NCBI RefSeq assembly: GCF_003201835.2
Contig: NZ_CP029289.2
Location: 2,054,501 to 2,118,500 of the forward strand
From: Acidianus brierleyi
GTDB lineage: Archaea > Thermoproteota > Thermoprotei_A > Sulfolobales > Sulfolobaceae
Length of the DNA stretch: 64,000 nt
Direction of reading: 5' to 3'
Below are positions 22,565-31,548 of the stretch, piece after piece. Position 1 is the first letter of the stretch, and each line of letters opens with the position of its first letter. Both the position numbers and the translations under genes were made by a program. The notes beneath the pieces were generated by a model. That model was not told the origin of the DNA. It saw nothing but the letters and a program-made list of their open reading frames with translations, and did no database searches.

Positions 22565-23751
22565 TGGAACCAACTAAAAATCTAAGGATTTTAAGTATAA
22601 CTTCTCTTGCACACTTTATGAACGACGGTACTTTTCTAGTTTTTCCGTTATTAATAGTATACTATACAACAATTTATCACGTAAGCGTAGTATTTCTTGG
22701 CACTTTAGCTATAATTTATACATTACTTTCTGGGTTACTTTCTCCATTCTTTGGGGATTTTGCAGATAAACATGATAAAGACGCTGTATTGATGGCGCTT
22801 GGGATTTTCTTAGAAGCGTTATCTTTTCTATTTTTTGCTTTGTCGTTTTCTATTCCTAGTTTGATCTATGTTTTAGCTTCCTTAGCTGCAGTTATTTTAG
22901 GTATTGGACAAGCCTTTTATCATCCGATAGGCGGTGCTATTTTATCTAGAGTTTTTGGTAAGAGTGCAGGAAGAGCTTTGGGAATAAATGGCTCTATGGG
23001 AAGTATAGGGAGATCTGTAATGCCTTCAATAGTTACTTTTCTTATATTAGTTTTTGCTGAAGTTACTGGTCTTCTTTTAGTTTCTGCATATATGATAGTT
23101 GCTTCATTGTTGATATTCTTTGGATTAAGATTTTACAAGAGAGGTAGTAAAGAAGAAATAAGGAAATCTAAAGAGAAATTGGAATCGCAGTTTTATAGAT
23201 TTCTATTTATTTTAGGTTCTATAGTATTTATAAGGAGTATGTTCATTACTGGTACAACAACTTTTTTGGGAGATTTTATTTATGATATTTATCTTTCAAA
23301 GACTCTGGCTGGTATATTTTTAACAGTAGGATTTATAGGTTCTGTATTTGGACAGCCTGTATTTGGCTGGATTACTGAGAGAAAAGGTGGCAGATACGCC
23401 TTTGTATTAAGTAGCATAATCTCCATAATATTCTTCTTACTTTTCTTGATATTTTCTAATAATCTAATAGTATCTTCACTGTTCTATACGCTCTTTACTT
23501 TTGCTTCATTTAGCTCTTTTCCAGTTCTCCTAGGCTATGTGGGTCAAACTTTTCCTAAAAGTTTCTTTACTGTCGCAAACTCATATATTTGGGGAGTGGG
23601 AGTTACGGTAGGAGGAGCTGCTGGTACTGCAGTTATAACGCTCTTGCTTGGAATGCATTTTTCTATATTAACGTCTTTCTATATTATGTTTGGATTAGCA
23701 ATAATTTCTGCTATATTGATGCCATTAATACCAAAAAAGATATCTAAATAA
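22564..23751 (+). CDS. MFS transporter, fosmidomycin-resistance (Fsr)-like
   Basis: 395 residues, twelve helices. The N-terminus SLAHFMNDGTFLVFPLLIVY and the segment GIGQAFYHPIGGAILSRVFG followed by GRALGINGSMGSIGRSVMPS match the Fsr subgroup, in which helix 1 carries H-F-x-N-D/N-G and helix 4 carries F-H-P-x-G. Motif A is FGDFADKHDKDAVL. The group extrudes small drugs or metabolites. The promoter holds a perfect inverted repeat, so expression is probably switched by a repressor. Its 3' end lies one base from the end of the convergent isochorismatase-like gene. Confidence 0.82.
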   Translation: MEPTKNLRILSITSLAHFMNDGTFLVFPLLIVYYTTIYHVSVVFLGTLAIIYTLLSGLLSPFFGDFADKHDKDAVLMALGIFLEALSFLFFALSFSIPSLIYVLASLAAVILGIGQAFYHPIGGAILSRVFGKSAGRALGINGSMGSIGRSVMPSIVTFLILVFAEVTGLLLVSAYMIVASLLIFFGLRFYKRGSKEEIRKSKEKLESQFYRFLFILGSIVFIRSMFITGTTTFLGDFIYDIYLSKTLAGIFLTVGFIGSVFGQPVFGWITERKGGRYAFVLSSIISIIFFLLFLIFSNNLIVSSLFYTLFTFASFSSFPVLLGYVGQTFPKSFFTVANSYIWGVGVTVGGAAGTAVITLLLGMHFSILTSFYIMFGLAIISAILMPLIPKKISK

Positions 23752-23752
23752 A

Positions 23753-24310
23753 TTACCATATTTTTGATAATTCTTCTGCTGTTACTATGGGGAAGAAAGA
23801 TTTCATATTTTCTAATGATCTATCGTGGGCTTCTTTGTTTCTTGACGATACTGCGTCTTTTACTATAACTGGTACATATCCATAAGCAAATGCATCTCTA
23901 GCACTAGTTTCTACTCCTATTTCTGTTGCAATACCAGTGAACACTATGGTAGTTCTTGCAGAATTCTTCATTAAGAGATCAAAATTTGTTCCAACAAAAA
24001 TGCTCCAAGTATTCTTATTCAGTATTATGTCATTTTCTTGGGGTTCTATTGCTAATTTCATTTCTTCTGGCTTAAATTGGAATCCTCCTCTGTACATAAT
24101 TTTTGACGCTGTTGATTCAAAGCCTTTAGGATAAGGTGTTATTTTTGTGAAAAGTATTGGAACACTTGCTTTCCTAGCTGAGTCAATAACTATTTTAAGA
24201 TTCTTTAGGAATTCGTCTTTATTAAAAATGCTATTTACTAAAGCTAAGTGTACATCCCAGACTACTAGGAGTGATTTTTGAGGATCTAATATCTCTTTTA
24301 CTGATTGCAT
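23753..24310 (-). CDS. Isochorismatase-family hydrolase lacking the nucleophilic Cys
   Basis: 185 residues, the normal size of a single-domain cysteine-hydrolase-fold protein. VVWDVHLAL holds the catalytic Asp (D19) and NKNTWSIF the Lys (K99). The position of the nucleophilic Cys in nicotinamidase-type enzymes is Gly here: TGIATEIGVETSARDAFAYG, G132. True isochorismatases also lack this Cys, so the protein could be a vinyl-ether hydrolase of that type, a Cys-independent relative, or inactive. It is transcribed alone, convergent with the Fsr-like gene and divergent from the next MFS gene. Confidence 0.78.
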   Translation of the reverse strand: MQSVKEILDPQKSLLVVWDVHLALVNSIFNKDEFLKNLKIVIDSARKASVPILFTKITPYPKGFESTASKIMYRGGFQFKPEEMKLAIEPQENDIILNKNTWSIFVGTNFDLLMKNSARTTIVFTGIATEIGVETSARDAFAYGYVPVIVKDAVSSRNKEAHDRSLENMKSFFPIVTAEELSKIW

Positions 24311-24430
24311 ATAGATATATCTAAAATAATGTTAAAAAAATTAATGTTCGAAATAGAAATTTTTGCATTATTGTAAGTAGTTAATTTAGCTATTAGTTAG
24401 ATTTAATATAAATAATGTTGATAAAGCACT

Positions 24431-25537
24431 ATGGACAAGGACGTTATAAAAATAGCGTTTTCGGCGTTTTTTAGTGATCTGGGTTATCAAGCAGTAGTGG
24501 CTTCATTTCCTTTGTTGTTAGTATTCTATTTTCATGTTCCTATCTACGTATATGGTATAGTCGAATCATTTAGCTATGGGGTTGGGCTTTTCTTTTCTTT
24601 CTTGGGTGGATTATCTGCAGATAGATTTGGAAGTAAGAGAACTTCTATATTTGGTAACGCGCTTATAGTGTTATTATCTTTTACTGGATTTGCAAGAAAT
24701 GCTATTGAGGCTATATTATTTTTCCTTTCTGGTTGGTTTATGAGAAACTTAAGGAGCCCAGCAAGAAGAACAATGGTTGCAGAAATAACTAAGGATGAAG
24801 AAAGGAAGAAGGCTTACGGAATTTTACATGCTTTGGACGTAGGTGGCGGAATGCTCGCTATAGTATACTTGACTATATTATTATACCTTAAGGTATCTCT
24901 ATACTTTATTCTTCCATTTACAGCTATTCCTATAACTATAGGTACGCTGCTCTTAGTTTTTTCTAGATCTGGTGGGAAAAAACCTAAAGAAAAAATAAAT
25001 TACAAGGTCATCACTGGAATATTGATCGCAACAGCTTTTTTTGGAATAAGTACCTACAGTCCAGGATTTCCTATAATAACTGTTACACAATCTACTCACG
25101 AAATATATTTGGGAGCTTTAACTTATGGTATATATTTAGGGGCTTCTGCTCTCTTTGGATATATATTTAGCTATGTTAGAATCGGGGATTTCCAAGGTCT
25201 TTTTTCAGGATATGTTCTATCTGCTTTAGCTAGTTTGGGTTTCGTATTTCTTTTTGGATTTAAGGCTGAAGGTCTTTATCCTCTTGTTTTTCTGCTAGGA
25301 ATAGCCATGGCATCTGCAGAAACTTTTGAGCCAAGTATAATTTCTAAGGTTTCTGGTCAAAATATAGGCAGAGGGATGGGACTTCTTTCTCTAGCTAGAG
25401 GTATAGGATACTTTATAGGAAATTCTGTCATGGGTATACTTTATACAATAAATTACGCATATGCATATACTTTTGCTTCTTTAGTATCATTCGCGTCTGC
25501 CATAATAATTCTTATACTGATAAAATATAATAAGTAA
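24431..25537 (+). CDS. MFS transporter, compact
   Basis: 368 residues with eleven or twelve helices. FLGGLSADRFGSKRTSIFGN is motif A; RNLRSPARRTMVAEITKDEE follows helix 4, with the R-x-P-A-R-R seen in drug-efflux and sugar-phosphate-type members. The second half is short, and the loop between helices 6 and 7 is only SRSGGKKPKEKIN. Substrate cannot be inferred. It faces away from the isochorismatase-like gene across a 120-nt promoter region, and ends convergent to the APC permease with a T-rich stretch (TTTTTATT) just after its stop. Confidence 0.76.
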   Translation: MDKDVIKIAFSAFFSDLGYQAVVASFPLLLVFYFHVPIYVYGIVESFSYGVGLFFSFLGGLSADRFGSKRTSIFGNALIVLLSFTGFARNAIEAILFFLSGWFMRNLRSPARRTMVAEITKDEERKKAYGILHALDVGGGMLAIVYLTILLYLKVSLYFILPFTAIPITIGTLLLVFSRSGGKKPKEKINYKVITGILIATAFFGISTYSPGFPIITVTQSTHEIYLGALTYGIYLGASALFGYIFSYVRIGDFQGLFSGYVLSALASLGFVFLFGFKAEGLYPLVFLLGIAMASAETFEPSIISKVSGQNIGRGMGLLSLARGIGYFIGNSVMGILYTINYAYAYTFASLVSFASAIIILILIKYNK

Positions 25538-25739
25538 AATTTTTATTAAAACGTTTTTAATACTTAAATTTTGTTTGACTTTAATCTCTATTAGGTTAAC
25601 TCAATTGGGCTATATAGCGAATTTTATATTATCGAGTAATATTGTAGTAAGATAATATCTACTTTGTCTTTTTAAATAAGAAATTTTAGTATTATTATAT
25701 AATTATTTATAAAATCTAATATAGCATTATATTAATTTC

Positions 25740-27272
25740 TTATTCCGGTGGTATTTCCTTAAATGTTATTGAAAGATCTATTCCTTTTTTATGATTGTAA
25801 TACCTAGAAAGTAGATAAATTGTAATTCCTAAAGCAAAGGCTACGATTACAAAAGTTGCTGTTATATCATTAATCCCTGTTGGTGTCATAAATCCGAAAA
25901 TTGGGTTTGTTCCTGCATCGAATGTTAAAAATGCTAGATAAAGTGCTGCTAGAGGTCCTGTTATTTTGAGTATTTTGATTTTGTTCTTAAAACCATAGAT
26001 ACTTGCGGCTATCATTACTGTAAGAAGGTATGAAGCGCCTAAGATAGTTGTTCCATATAACGATGCTGCAGCAGATAGTGAAAATACTGGAATAAGCAAT
26101 AGTGATAGCGTTATAGTTAAGTCTAATAAATGGGCATATATTGGAGAACCTTGTGAGTTTACTTCCGAAAACTTCTCTGGTAAAACTCTATCAAAGGATA
26201 ACGCAAAAACATATCTTGAAAACACTACTACTCCATAAGACAGTGTGTAAAAATTCCATGCTATTAATCCTAATCCTATTATCCATTGAAGTATTGGATT
26301 TGAAGCTACTGCAATAGCTACTGTCCAAAAATTGTAAGTAAAAGTAGGATATGCTAATAAATTCAAATTATAACCTGCTACTAAATTCATTTCTAAAAAT
26401 CCTAATGTTACTAAGATAGCAGTAATACTTACTGCTAATATTACATTAAATTTTGCTATCTTATTATTTTTAAATTCTGAAGATACTGCAGCACCTGCGT
26501 TTATCCATGGATATGTATAGAGCGCAAATAATGGGAGGAGTGAAAACGTTGCAGCAATACTTATTGGAGGTAAGAAGGAATACTTTGGAATTACATTTGT
26601 TATGTTATTTGTTTGCAGGAAGGGTAAGATTTTAGTTCCGAAATCTGATGCAGAGAGTCCAATTGCTATCATTGCTATTATTAAACTAGATAATGAAAAA
26701 ATGCCCAAAGCAGTTACAATACTAAAGCCCCATCTTGATTTCGTTATGTTTAACAATATGATTATTATAAAGAACGATGCCGAAATACCGTAAAATATTA
26801 GTCTATTAATAATAGGTGCATTATAAGGATTTACGAAGATTGTATTTGCTAAATAAAGAAGATCTGGTATCTTATCTACTTGTCCTATCGTTGTTAAAGT
26901 ACTATTTATTGATGCGCCAGAAAAGAATGAGATTATAGCAAAAAACGATGCAGATTGTATTAAGTACATAATGGCCATTATTGATCCTATTCCTCCACTT
27001 AAGTTTCTGGAAATCCAGATGTAATCTCCTCCAGTTCTAGAGATCTTACTTGTCATTATAGTATAGACAATTATTTCGGGAATCGTAAAAATTAACGCAA
27101 ATATTGATGCTAACCATAAAACTCCTCCTTTCTCTAGATAGGGAGAAATAGAAGTATACAATGCTTCGCCTATAGATAAATTTCCTATATTAAGCAATAC
27201 TGCATCAGTTAGGCTTACTTGCTTTATTAAGCCAGAGCTCTCCCTTATGAAGTAACTCTTGCTTTCTACCAT
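25740..27272 (-). CDS. APC-family amino-acid/polyamine permease
   Basis: 510 residues with twelve to fourteen helices. NIGNLSIGEALYTSISPYLE in helix 1 and SKISRTGGDYIWISRNLSGG between helices 2 and 3 are typical of the amino acid-polyamine-organocation superfamily (the latter matching the common S-R-T-G-G-D-Y-V/I). A late SRYVFALSFDRVLPEKFSEV precedes helix 9. It should import an amino acid or polyamine with protons. The N-terminal 20 residues (SSGLIKQVSLTDAVLLN) are the usual cytoplasmic lead-in. It is transcribed alone. Confidence 0.84.
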   Translation of the reverse strand: MVESKSYFIRESSGLIKQVSLTDAVLLNIGNLSIGEALYTSISPYLEKGGVLWLASIFALIFTIPEIIVYTIMTSKISRTGGDYIWISRNLSGGIGSIMAIMYLIQSASFFAIISFFSGASINSTLTTIGQVDKIPDLLYLANTIFVNPYNAPIINRLIFYGISASFFIIIILLNITKSRWGFSIVTALGIFSLSSLIIAMIAIGLSASDFGTKILPFLQTNNITNVIPKYSFLPPISIAATFSLLPLFALYTYPWINAGAAVSSEFKNNKIAKFNVILAVSITAILVTLGFLEMNLVAGYNLNLLAYPTFTYNFWTVAIAVASNPILQWIIGLGLIAWNFYTLSYGVVVFSRYVFALSFDRVLPEKFSEVNSQGSPIYAHLLDLTITLSLLLIPVFSLSAAASLYGTTILGASYLLTVMIAASIYGFKNKIKILKITGPLAALYLAFLTFDAGTNPIFGFMTPTGINDITATFVIVAFALGITIYLLSRYYNHKKGIDLSITFKEIPPE

Positions 27273-27425
27273 AAAGTGATCTTTATGGTTTGGTATTTAA
27301 AATTAATACTCAAGTAAAAATTTAAAGAGTATTATCAAGCTATTTTTTACATAACTAAGTTAAAACAGATCTTAAGATTGTATATTAGGTTGTTTCGATA
27401 AATTTTATTATTATAATGAGGGTAA

Positions 27426-27878
27426 ATGGTATCAATGCGAAAGAATTTTGTTACTATAGGGATAATATTGATAATTATTGGTGTTGTAATATTTGCTTCT
27501 TCTATGTATATAGCTACATCGTCACTTCATTATAATGAAATTAATTTAGCGCCAGGTCAGCAATATTCTTTGCATGTAACTAATACTGGCATATTTATGT
27601 ATAAATCCAATATATCTTATCCAGTAAAACTTCTTCAAGACAACGTTACATTGACATCTTCTAGCTATAAATCAGGGTATTATAGTTACGTAGTAGAACC
27701 TTCTAATGCGCATGCTATAATAAATATATATAATAATTATACGGTTCCGCTTGAAATAGTATATGCAAATATTCCAATTTCATCGAGCGTCGTAATTTCA
27801 GGATTATTAGTTATAATCGCAATAGTTTTAGTAATAGCTGGTATAGTCATTGCTATTTATGGGGCGATAAAGAAGTAA
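27426..27878 (+). CDS. Small envelope protein with external domain between two membrane helices
   Basis: 150 residues. Helix 1 at about residues 8-30 and helix 2 at about 122-147 enclose a 90-residue segment rich in Asn, Ser, Thr and Tyr, with several N-x-S/T sites (NISY, NVTL, NYTV) that could be glycosylated outside the cell. The segment YNEINLAPGQQYSLHVTNTG and later NIYNNYTVPLEIVYANI have the beta-strand rhythm of a small extracellular sandwich domain. No family recognised. ATG at 27426 follows GAGGG; a second ATG three codons on is also possible. It ends one base from the convergent ParA-like gene. Confidence 0.6.
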   Translation: MVSMRKNFVTIGIILIIIGVVIFASSMYIATSSLHYNEINLAPGQQYSLHVTNTGIFMYKSNISYPVKLLQDNVTLTSSSYKSGYYSYVVEPSNAHAIINIYNNYTVPLEIVYANIPISSSVVISGLLVIIAIVLVIAGIVIAIYGAIKK

Positions 27879-27879
27879 T

Positions 27880-28365
27880 CTAAATTTCGATAAATGGTAA
27901 AATAATCTTTTGATTTTTTCTACCAAGTAATATTTCTACTAAATTATCTAAAGTAGGTTCTGTAGAATATTCGTTCATAAAAAAAGCACCGTTAAATGGA
28001 ACTAGAATTATTGAAATAAAATTATCTATTTCTTCTTGCGCTAATATTATTTCTTCTATAATTTCTTTAGGTATTGGAGAGACTTTGTTTATAATTAGAA
28101 TTTTTTTTCCATTCCAAGATTTCGAATAGTCAACTGTAGTTTTTAGGCTAAACTTATCGCATACAAACAAATTTATTGAATTTTCTTGGTCTGGTCTGGC
28201 TAATCCAAGATCATAAATTTCAAAGTCTACTTCTTCATTTTCTACGGCATATTTATCAGGATAGACTTCTACTTTAAAATTCATTTCTCTAAGTTTTTGT
28301 GCGATGTAATTAGCAATCAAAGTTTTTCCTACTCCACCTTTGAGTCCTATTACTTTAATTTTCAT
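27880..28365 (-). CDS. Small ParA/MinD-type P-loop ATPase
   Basis: 161 residues, shorter than most ParA proteins (about 200-250). It opens with the deviant Walker A MKIKVIGLKGGVGKTLIANY, the KGGVGKT signature of the family. DFEIYDLGLARPDQ stands where switch II (normally DxxP/G) lies, and ILIINKVSPIP gives the NK-like base-specificity strand. The strand after Walker A lacks a second half that would carry the membrane-targeting or DNA-binding surface. It lies head-on to the envelope-protein gene and 74 nt after the 242-residue gene. Role in partitioning or in regulation of another enzyme is not decidable. Confidence 0.7.
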   Translation of the reverse strand: MKIKVIGLKGGVGKTLIANYIAQKLREMNFKVEVYPDKYAVENEEVDFEIYDLGLARPDQENSINLFVCDKFSLKTTVDYSKSWNGKKILIINKVSPIPKEIIEEIILAQEEIDNFISIILVPFNGAFFMNEYSTEPTLDNLVEILLGRKNQKIILPFIEI

Positions 28366-28439
28366 TAATAATCACTTTACGTTTTTAATATAACGTTATC
28401 TATTTGTCTATTCTATATTGGTAATCCTATAAACATAAT

Positions 28440-29168
28440 TTAATCTAACCATCCTAAAGTTTTATAACAATCAATGGAGAATCCACTAGATCTCATTTTA
28501 AATTTTATTAATACATTAAATAATTCCTGCCTTGTTACAGGTATATATGCAGAACCTAGTGGTCTACAAAATATTTCTTTAGACTCAGCTAATATATTAT
28601 CTTTGTTCTTTTCCTTAATTTCTAATACAGATAGATCTGTAAACCATCTGTTTGGTCTTATAAGTAAATTTTCATTTTCTGTTTTTCCTATAAGTTCTCC
28701 TATAGCAGATTCCTCTTTTAATTGAGTAAAAATTACGACAGCATTCTTATTTAAAAAATATCCTATGATCCCTGTTCTAGGATCAGAAATAGGAAAATCC
28801 TTTCCTATAAGATAACTTTTATTTTCAGTATCAGAGTAATTTATTCCTACTGTTGAGTCTACATTCCATGTCAATTCTTTTCCCCATTTTTTAATTCCGA
28901 TATTCAAAATTAATTTAGTATTTTTTGCAATTTTAGGTTCTAATGTAGGTGGAGATCCATTTATAGAAACTTTAACACCAGCTTCTCTTAAAGCTCCAGC
29001 TAACTCTAGTGTTTCCATTAAAGTATCGTCACATGGATATAAGTATATCACATTAAAGAAAATAAGTTTACGGAAAAGCTTTTTATACTGCTTAGTATCT
29101 ATTCTTATCTCGATCTCTTTCCGATCTTTAAAGTCAATATCGGAGATCTCTGTCGCTTTATATATCAT
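28440..29168 (-). CDS. Hypothetical protein, 242 residues
   Basis: A soluble protein that I do not recognise. Notable segments are VIYLYPCDDTLMETLELAGA, GVKVSINGSPPTLEPKIA and KKWGKELTWNVDSTVGINYS. The alternation of short strands and helices in the first 100 residues looks like an alpha/beta sandwich, and the late RPLGSAYIPVTRQELFNVL precedes a C-terminal helix. Three Cys (near residues 50, 203 and 233) are scattered without a metal motif. Same strand as, and 74 nt upstream of, the ParA-like gene, and 101 nt upstream side of the trehalose operon end. Function unknown. Confidence 0.6.
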   Translation of the reverse strand: MIYKATEISDIDFKDRKEIEIRIDTKQYKKLFRKLIFFNVIYLYPCDDTLMETLELAGALREAGVKVSINGSPPTLEPKIAKNTKLILNIGIKKWGKELTWNVDSTVGINYSDTENKSYLIGKDFPISDPRTGIIGYFLNKNAVVIFTQLKEESAIGELIGKTENENLLIRPNRWFTDLSVLEIKEKNKDNILAESKEIFCRPLGSAYIPVTRQELFNVLIKFKMRSSGFSIDCYKTLGWLD

Positions 29169-29269
29169 GTATAATGATTATCTGTCTATATAAGTTTTTA
29201 AGCTTTTTTAATTAGAATGTCATAAAAATCTAATCATATATTGTTAACAGTCAGAAAACTGTTTTTTAT

Positions 29270-31546
29270 CTATTTTTTATATAGAATAACAATAGGATAA
29301 TCGGAAAATAATTCTGATACGTTAATATTATTGGTTATTTTAACTTGATTATCTGTAAGAATATCAATAAAGTCTCCATCAAGTTTCATAAATGTATTCT
29401 TTAATTTATCTTTGAATGGATATGCTTCAGTTACAAATCTTGGAAATATTACTAAGATTCCTCTTCTCATAAAACCACAAATATTATTGCTTCCTTCTAC
29501 TTCTAGTGGTTTATACCCAGAGAACGCTTCCGGATCTTTTTTCCTTAAGTTTAAAATCTTCCATGTAACATATAATTTATCATCAAGGTGTCTATTTTTC
29601 TTAATATTATTTAATTTATTTTTTAATTCCACAAAATTCACTTGTCTCCTATTGTCTGGATCAACCATGAGATATGTAAAACTCTCATTTCCTTGATAAA
29701 TATCTGGTACGCCTGGCAGAGTCAATTTAAGTGTTGTCTGTATTATTGAATTCATTTTACCATAGAAGTCTATCTTCTTCCAAAAATCTAAAAATGAGTT
29801 CATGAATAATTGATTATTGAGAGCTTTTTCAATAAAATCCTTAACAGCATTTTCATATTTTATATTTGGCTCTATCCAGAATGTGTTTTCCTTTTCTTCT
29901 CTAATAGCCTTAAACATATAGTTTATTAATCTTTCTTTATATTCGTTGCTATACCCATTCCATGTACCTAATAACACTTGATAAAATCTATATTCATCGT
30001 TCTTTGTAGGTCCTATAGTTACGAATTTTTCGTTAAACTTAGACCATTCTAAAAGTTTTTTCTCCCATTCATCTGGTATTTCAGAAAGTACATTTATTCT
30101 TGCACGTACGTCCTCACTTAATTTAGTATCGTGTGTTGATGTAGTTAGCATTGAATTAGGCCATAAAATTTCTCTTTCAATGTTAAATAAATGGAAGTCT
30201 ACACACGATATTCCATTAAGCCATGGAGTACCTCCTACTTCGTTCTGGGAAATAAGGGGATTATAATAATAAAAGAATGTATCTTCTATTCCTTTAGCCA
30301 TTACTGCAGGAGAGAATTGTTCTATTCTTTGCAAGATCTCCTTATTATTTAATAGATTGAGTATCTTACTGTCTTTAGAGCATTCTTCTATGTTTTTTAT
30401 TACTTCAGTATCTATCCAACTGTAATTCTCTACGTAAGTTCTGTAAATATTTATACATACTAAAAAATTAATTAATGTTTCCCTATAATCTTCACTTAAC
30501 CCAGTTATTCTCAGTAACCTTTCTATATCTCCTTTAAAGAGCTGGTCTATTACTTTTCTCTTTTCTCTTACTAATAAATCTTTGGAAAACTCTATTCCAG
30601 TAAAATTATAATAAATTTTTCTCATTTTTTCCATATTCTTTATAAATAGTAAATTTAAAATTTTTAAGAAATCATATCCCGTAGTTCCTTCGATTTTCCA
30701 ATCTCTCAATCTTTCGTTCTCTCCTAATATTTTTTCAACAAATAGGTAAATGTTTCCTAAATTAGCTCTCAGTCTTTCTATATATTGTTTAGGATCATAT
30801 AGTCCATCTATATGATCTACTCTTAAACCTTCTATGTATCCTTCTTTTACTAATTGAAATATCTTTTTATGAACTTCGTTAAATACATCTTCGTCTTCTT
30901 CTCTTAATGCTATTAAGCCGTTTACGTCGAAAAATCTCCTATAATTTATTTTATTGGAAGATTCTTTCCAAAAAATTAGTTCATAATTCTGGTCTTCTAA
31001 TATTTCTTGTAAATGTTTATTTAGACATTCTTCGTCAGCGCAAGAATATTTGTTCTTAATTTTTTCTATACTATCGTCTTTTATAGGCAATTTTAATTCA
31101 TAGTATCTTATATAAAAAGAATTATCTTGTTTTTCTATTCTTAATTTTTTAATATCTTCAGGATTGCCTAATATTGGTAATAATATTTTATTTAAACTCC
31201 AATCTATATCAAAGAATTTAGCATAAGTTGAATTTTTACCATATTTTAAAACATCCATCATGTAAGGATTTTCTAATGCCATATGATTCGGTACTATGTC
31301 TAGAATTATTCCTATGCCTTTTTCTCTAGCTTTTTTTGATAATTCTATAAACTTCTCTTCTCCTCCTAATTCCTCGTTTATTTTAGTGAAATCGAAGACG
31401 TCGTATCCATGACTACTGCCTTTTCTAGCTTGTAAAATTGGAGATAAGTAAAGATGTGTTATTCCTAGATCTTTTAGATAATCTAGTATTTCAATGACTT
31501 GTTGGAAATTAAAGTTTTTATTAAGCTGCAATCTGTAAGTTATCAA
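29270..31546 (-). CDS. treY: Maltooligosyl trehalose synthase
   Basis: 758 residues, within the range of the family. A GH13 (beta/alpha)8 barrel: GITHLYLSPILQARKGSSHGYD near residue 30 (only part quoted motif: YLSPILQARKGSSHGYD), then VPNHMALENPYM, the nucleophile region EGLRVDHIDGLYDPKQYI, the acid WKIEGTTGYDFL, and the third carboxylate STHDTKLSEDVRA. The enzyme rearranges the reducing-end alpha-1,4 bond of maltodextrins into an alpha,alpha-1,1 bond in the cytoplasm. It is the last gene of treZ-treX-treY; the gap to treX is two bases. Trehalose is a compatible solute and stress protectant. Confidence 0.95.
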   Translation of the reverse strand: MITYRLQLNKNFNFQQVIEILDYLKDLGITHLYLSPILQARKGSSHGYDVFDFTKINEELGGEEKFIELSKKAREKGIGIILDIVPNHMALENPYMMDVLKYGKNSTYAKFFDIDWSLNKILLPILGNPEDIKKLRIEKQDNSFYIRYYELKLPIKDDSIEKIKNKYSCADEECLNKHLQEILEDQNYELIFWKESSNKINYRRFFDVNGLIALREEDEDVFNEVHKKIFQLVKEGYIEGLRVDHIDGLYDPKQYIERLRANLGNIYLFVEKILGENERLRDWKIEGTTGYDFLKILNLLFIKNMEKMRKIYYNFTGIEFSKDLLVREKRKVIDQLFKGDIERLLRITGLSEDYRETLINFLVCINIYRTYVENYSWIDTEVIKNIEECSKDSKILNLLNNKEILQRIEQFSPAVMAKGIEDTFFYYYNPLISQNEVGGTPWLNGISCVDFHLFNIEREILWPNSMLTTSTHDTKLSEDVRARINVLSEIPDEWEKKLLEWSKFNEKFVTIGPTKNDEYRFYQVLLGTWNGYSNEYKERLINYMFKAIREEKENTFWIEPNIKYENAVKDFIEKALNNQLFMNSFLDFWKKIDFYGKMNSIIQTTLKLTLPGVPDIYQGNESFTYLMVDPDNRRQVNFVELKNKLNNIKKNRHLDDKLYVTWKILNLRKKDPEAFSGYKPLEVEGSNNICGFMRRGILVIFPRFVTEAYPFKDKLKNTFMKLDGDFIDILTDNQVKITNNINVSELFSDYPIVILYKK

Positions 31547-31548
31547 TT

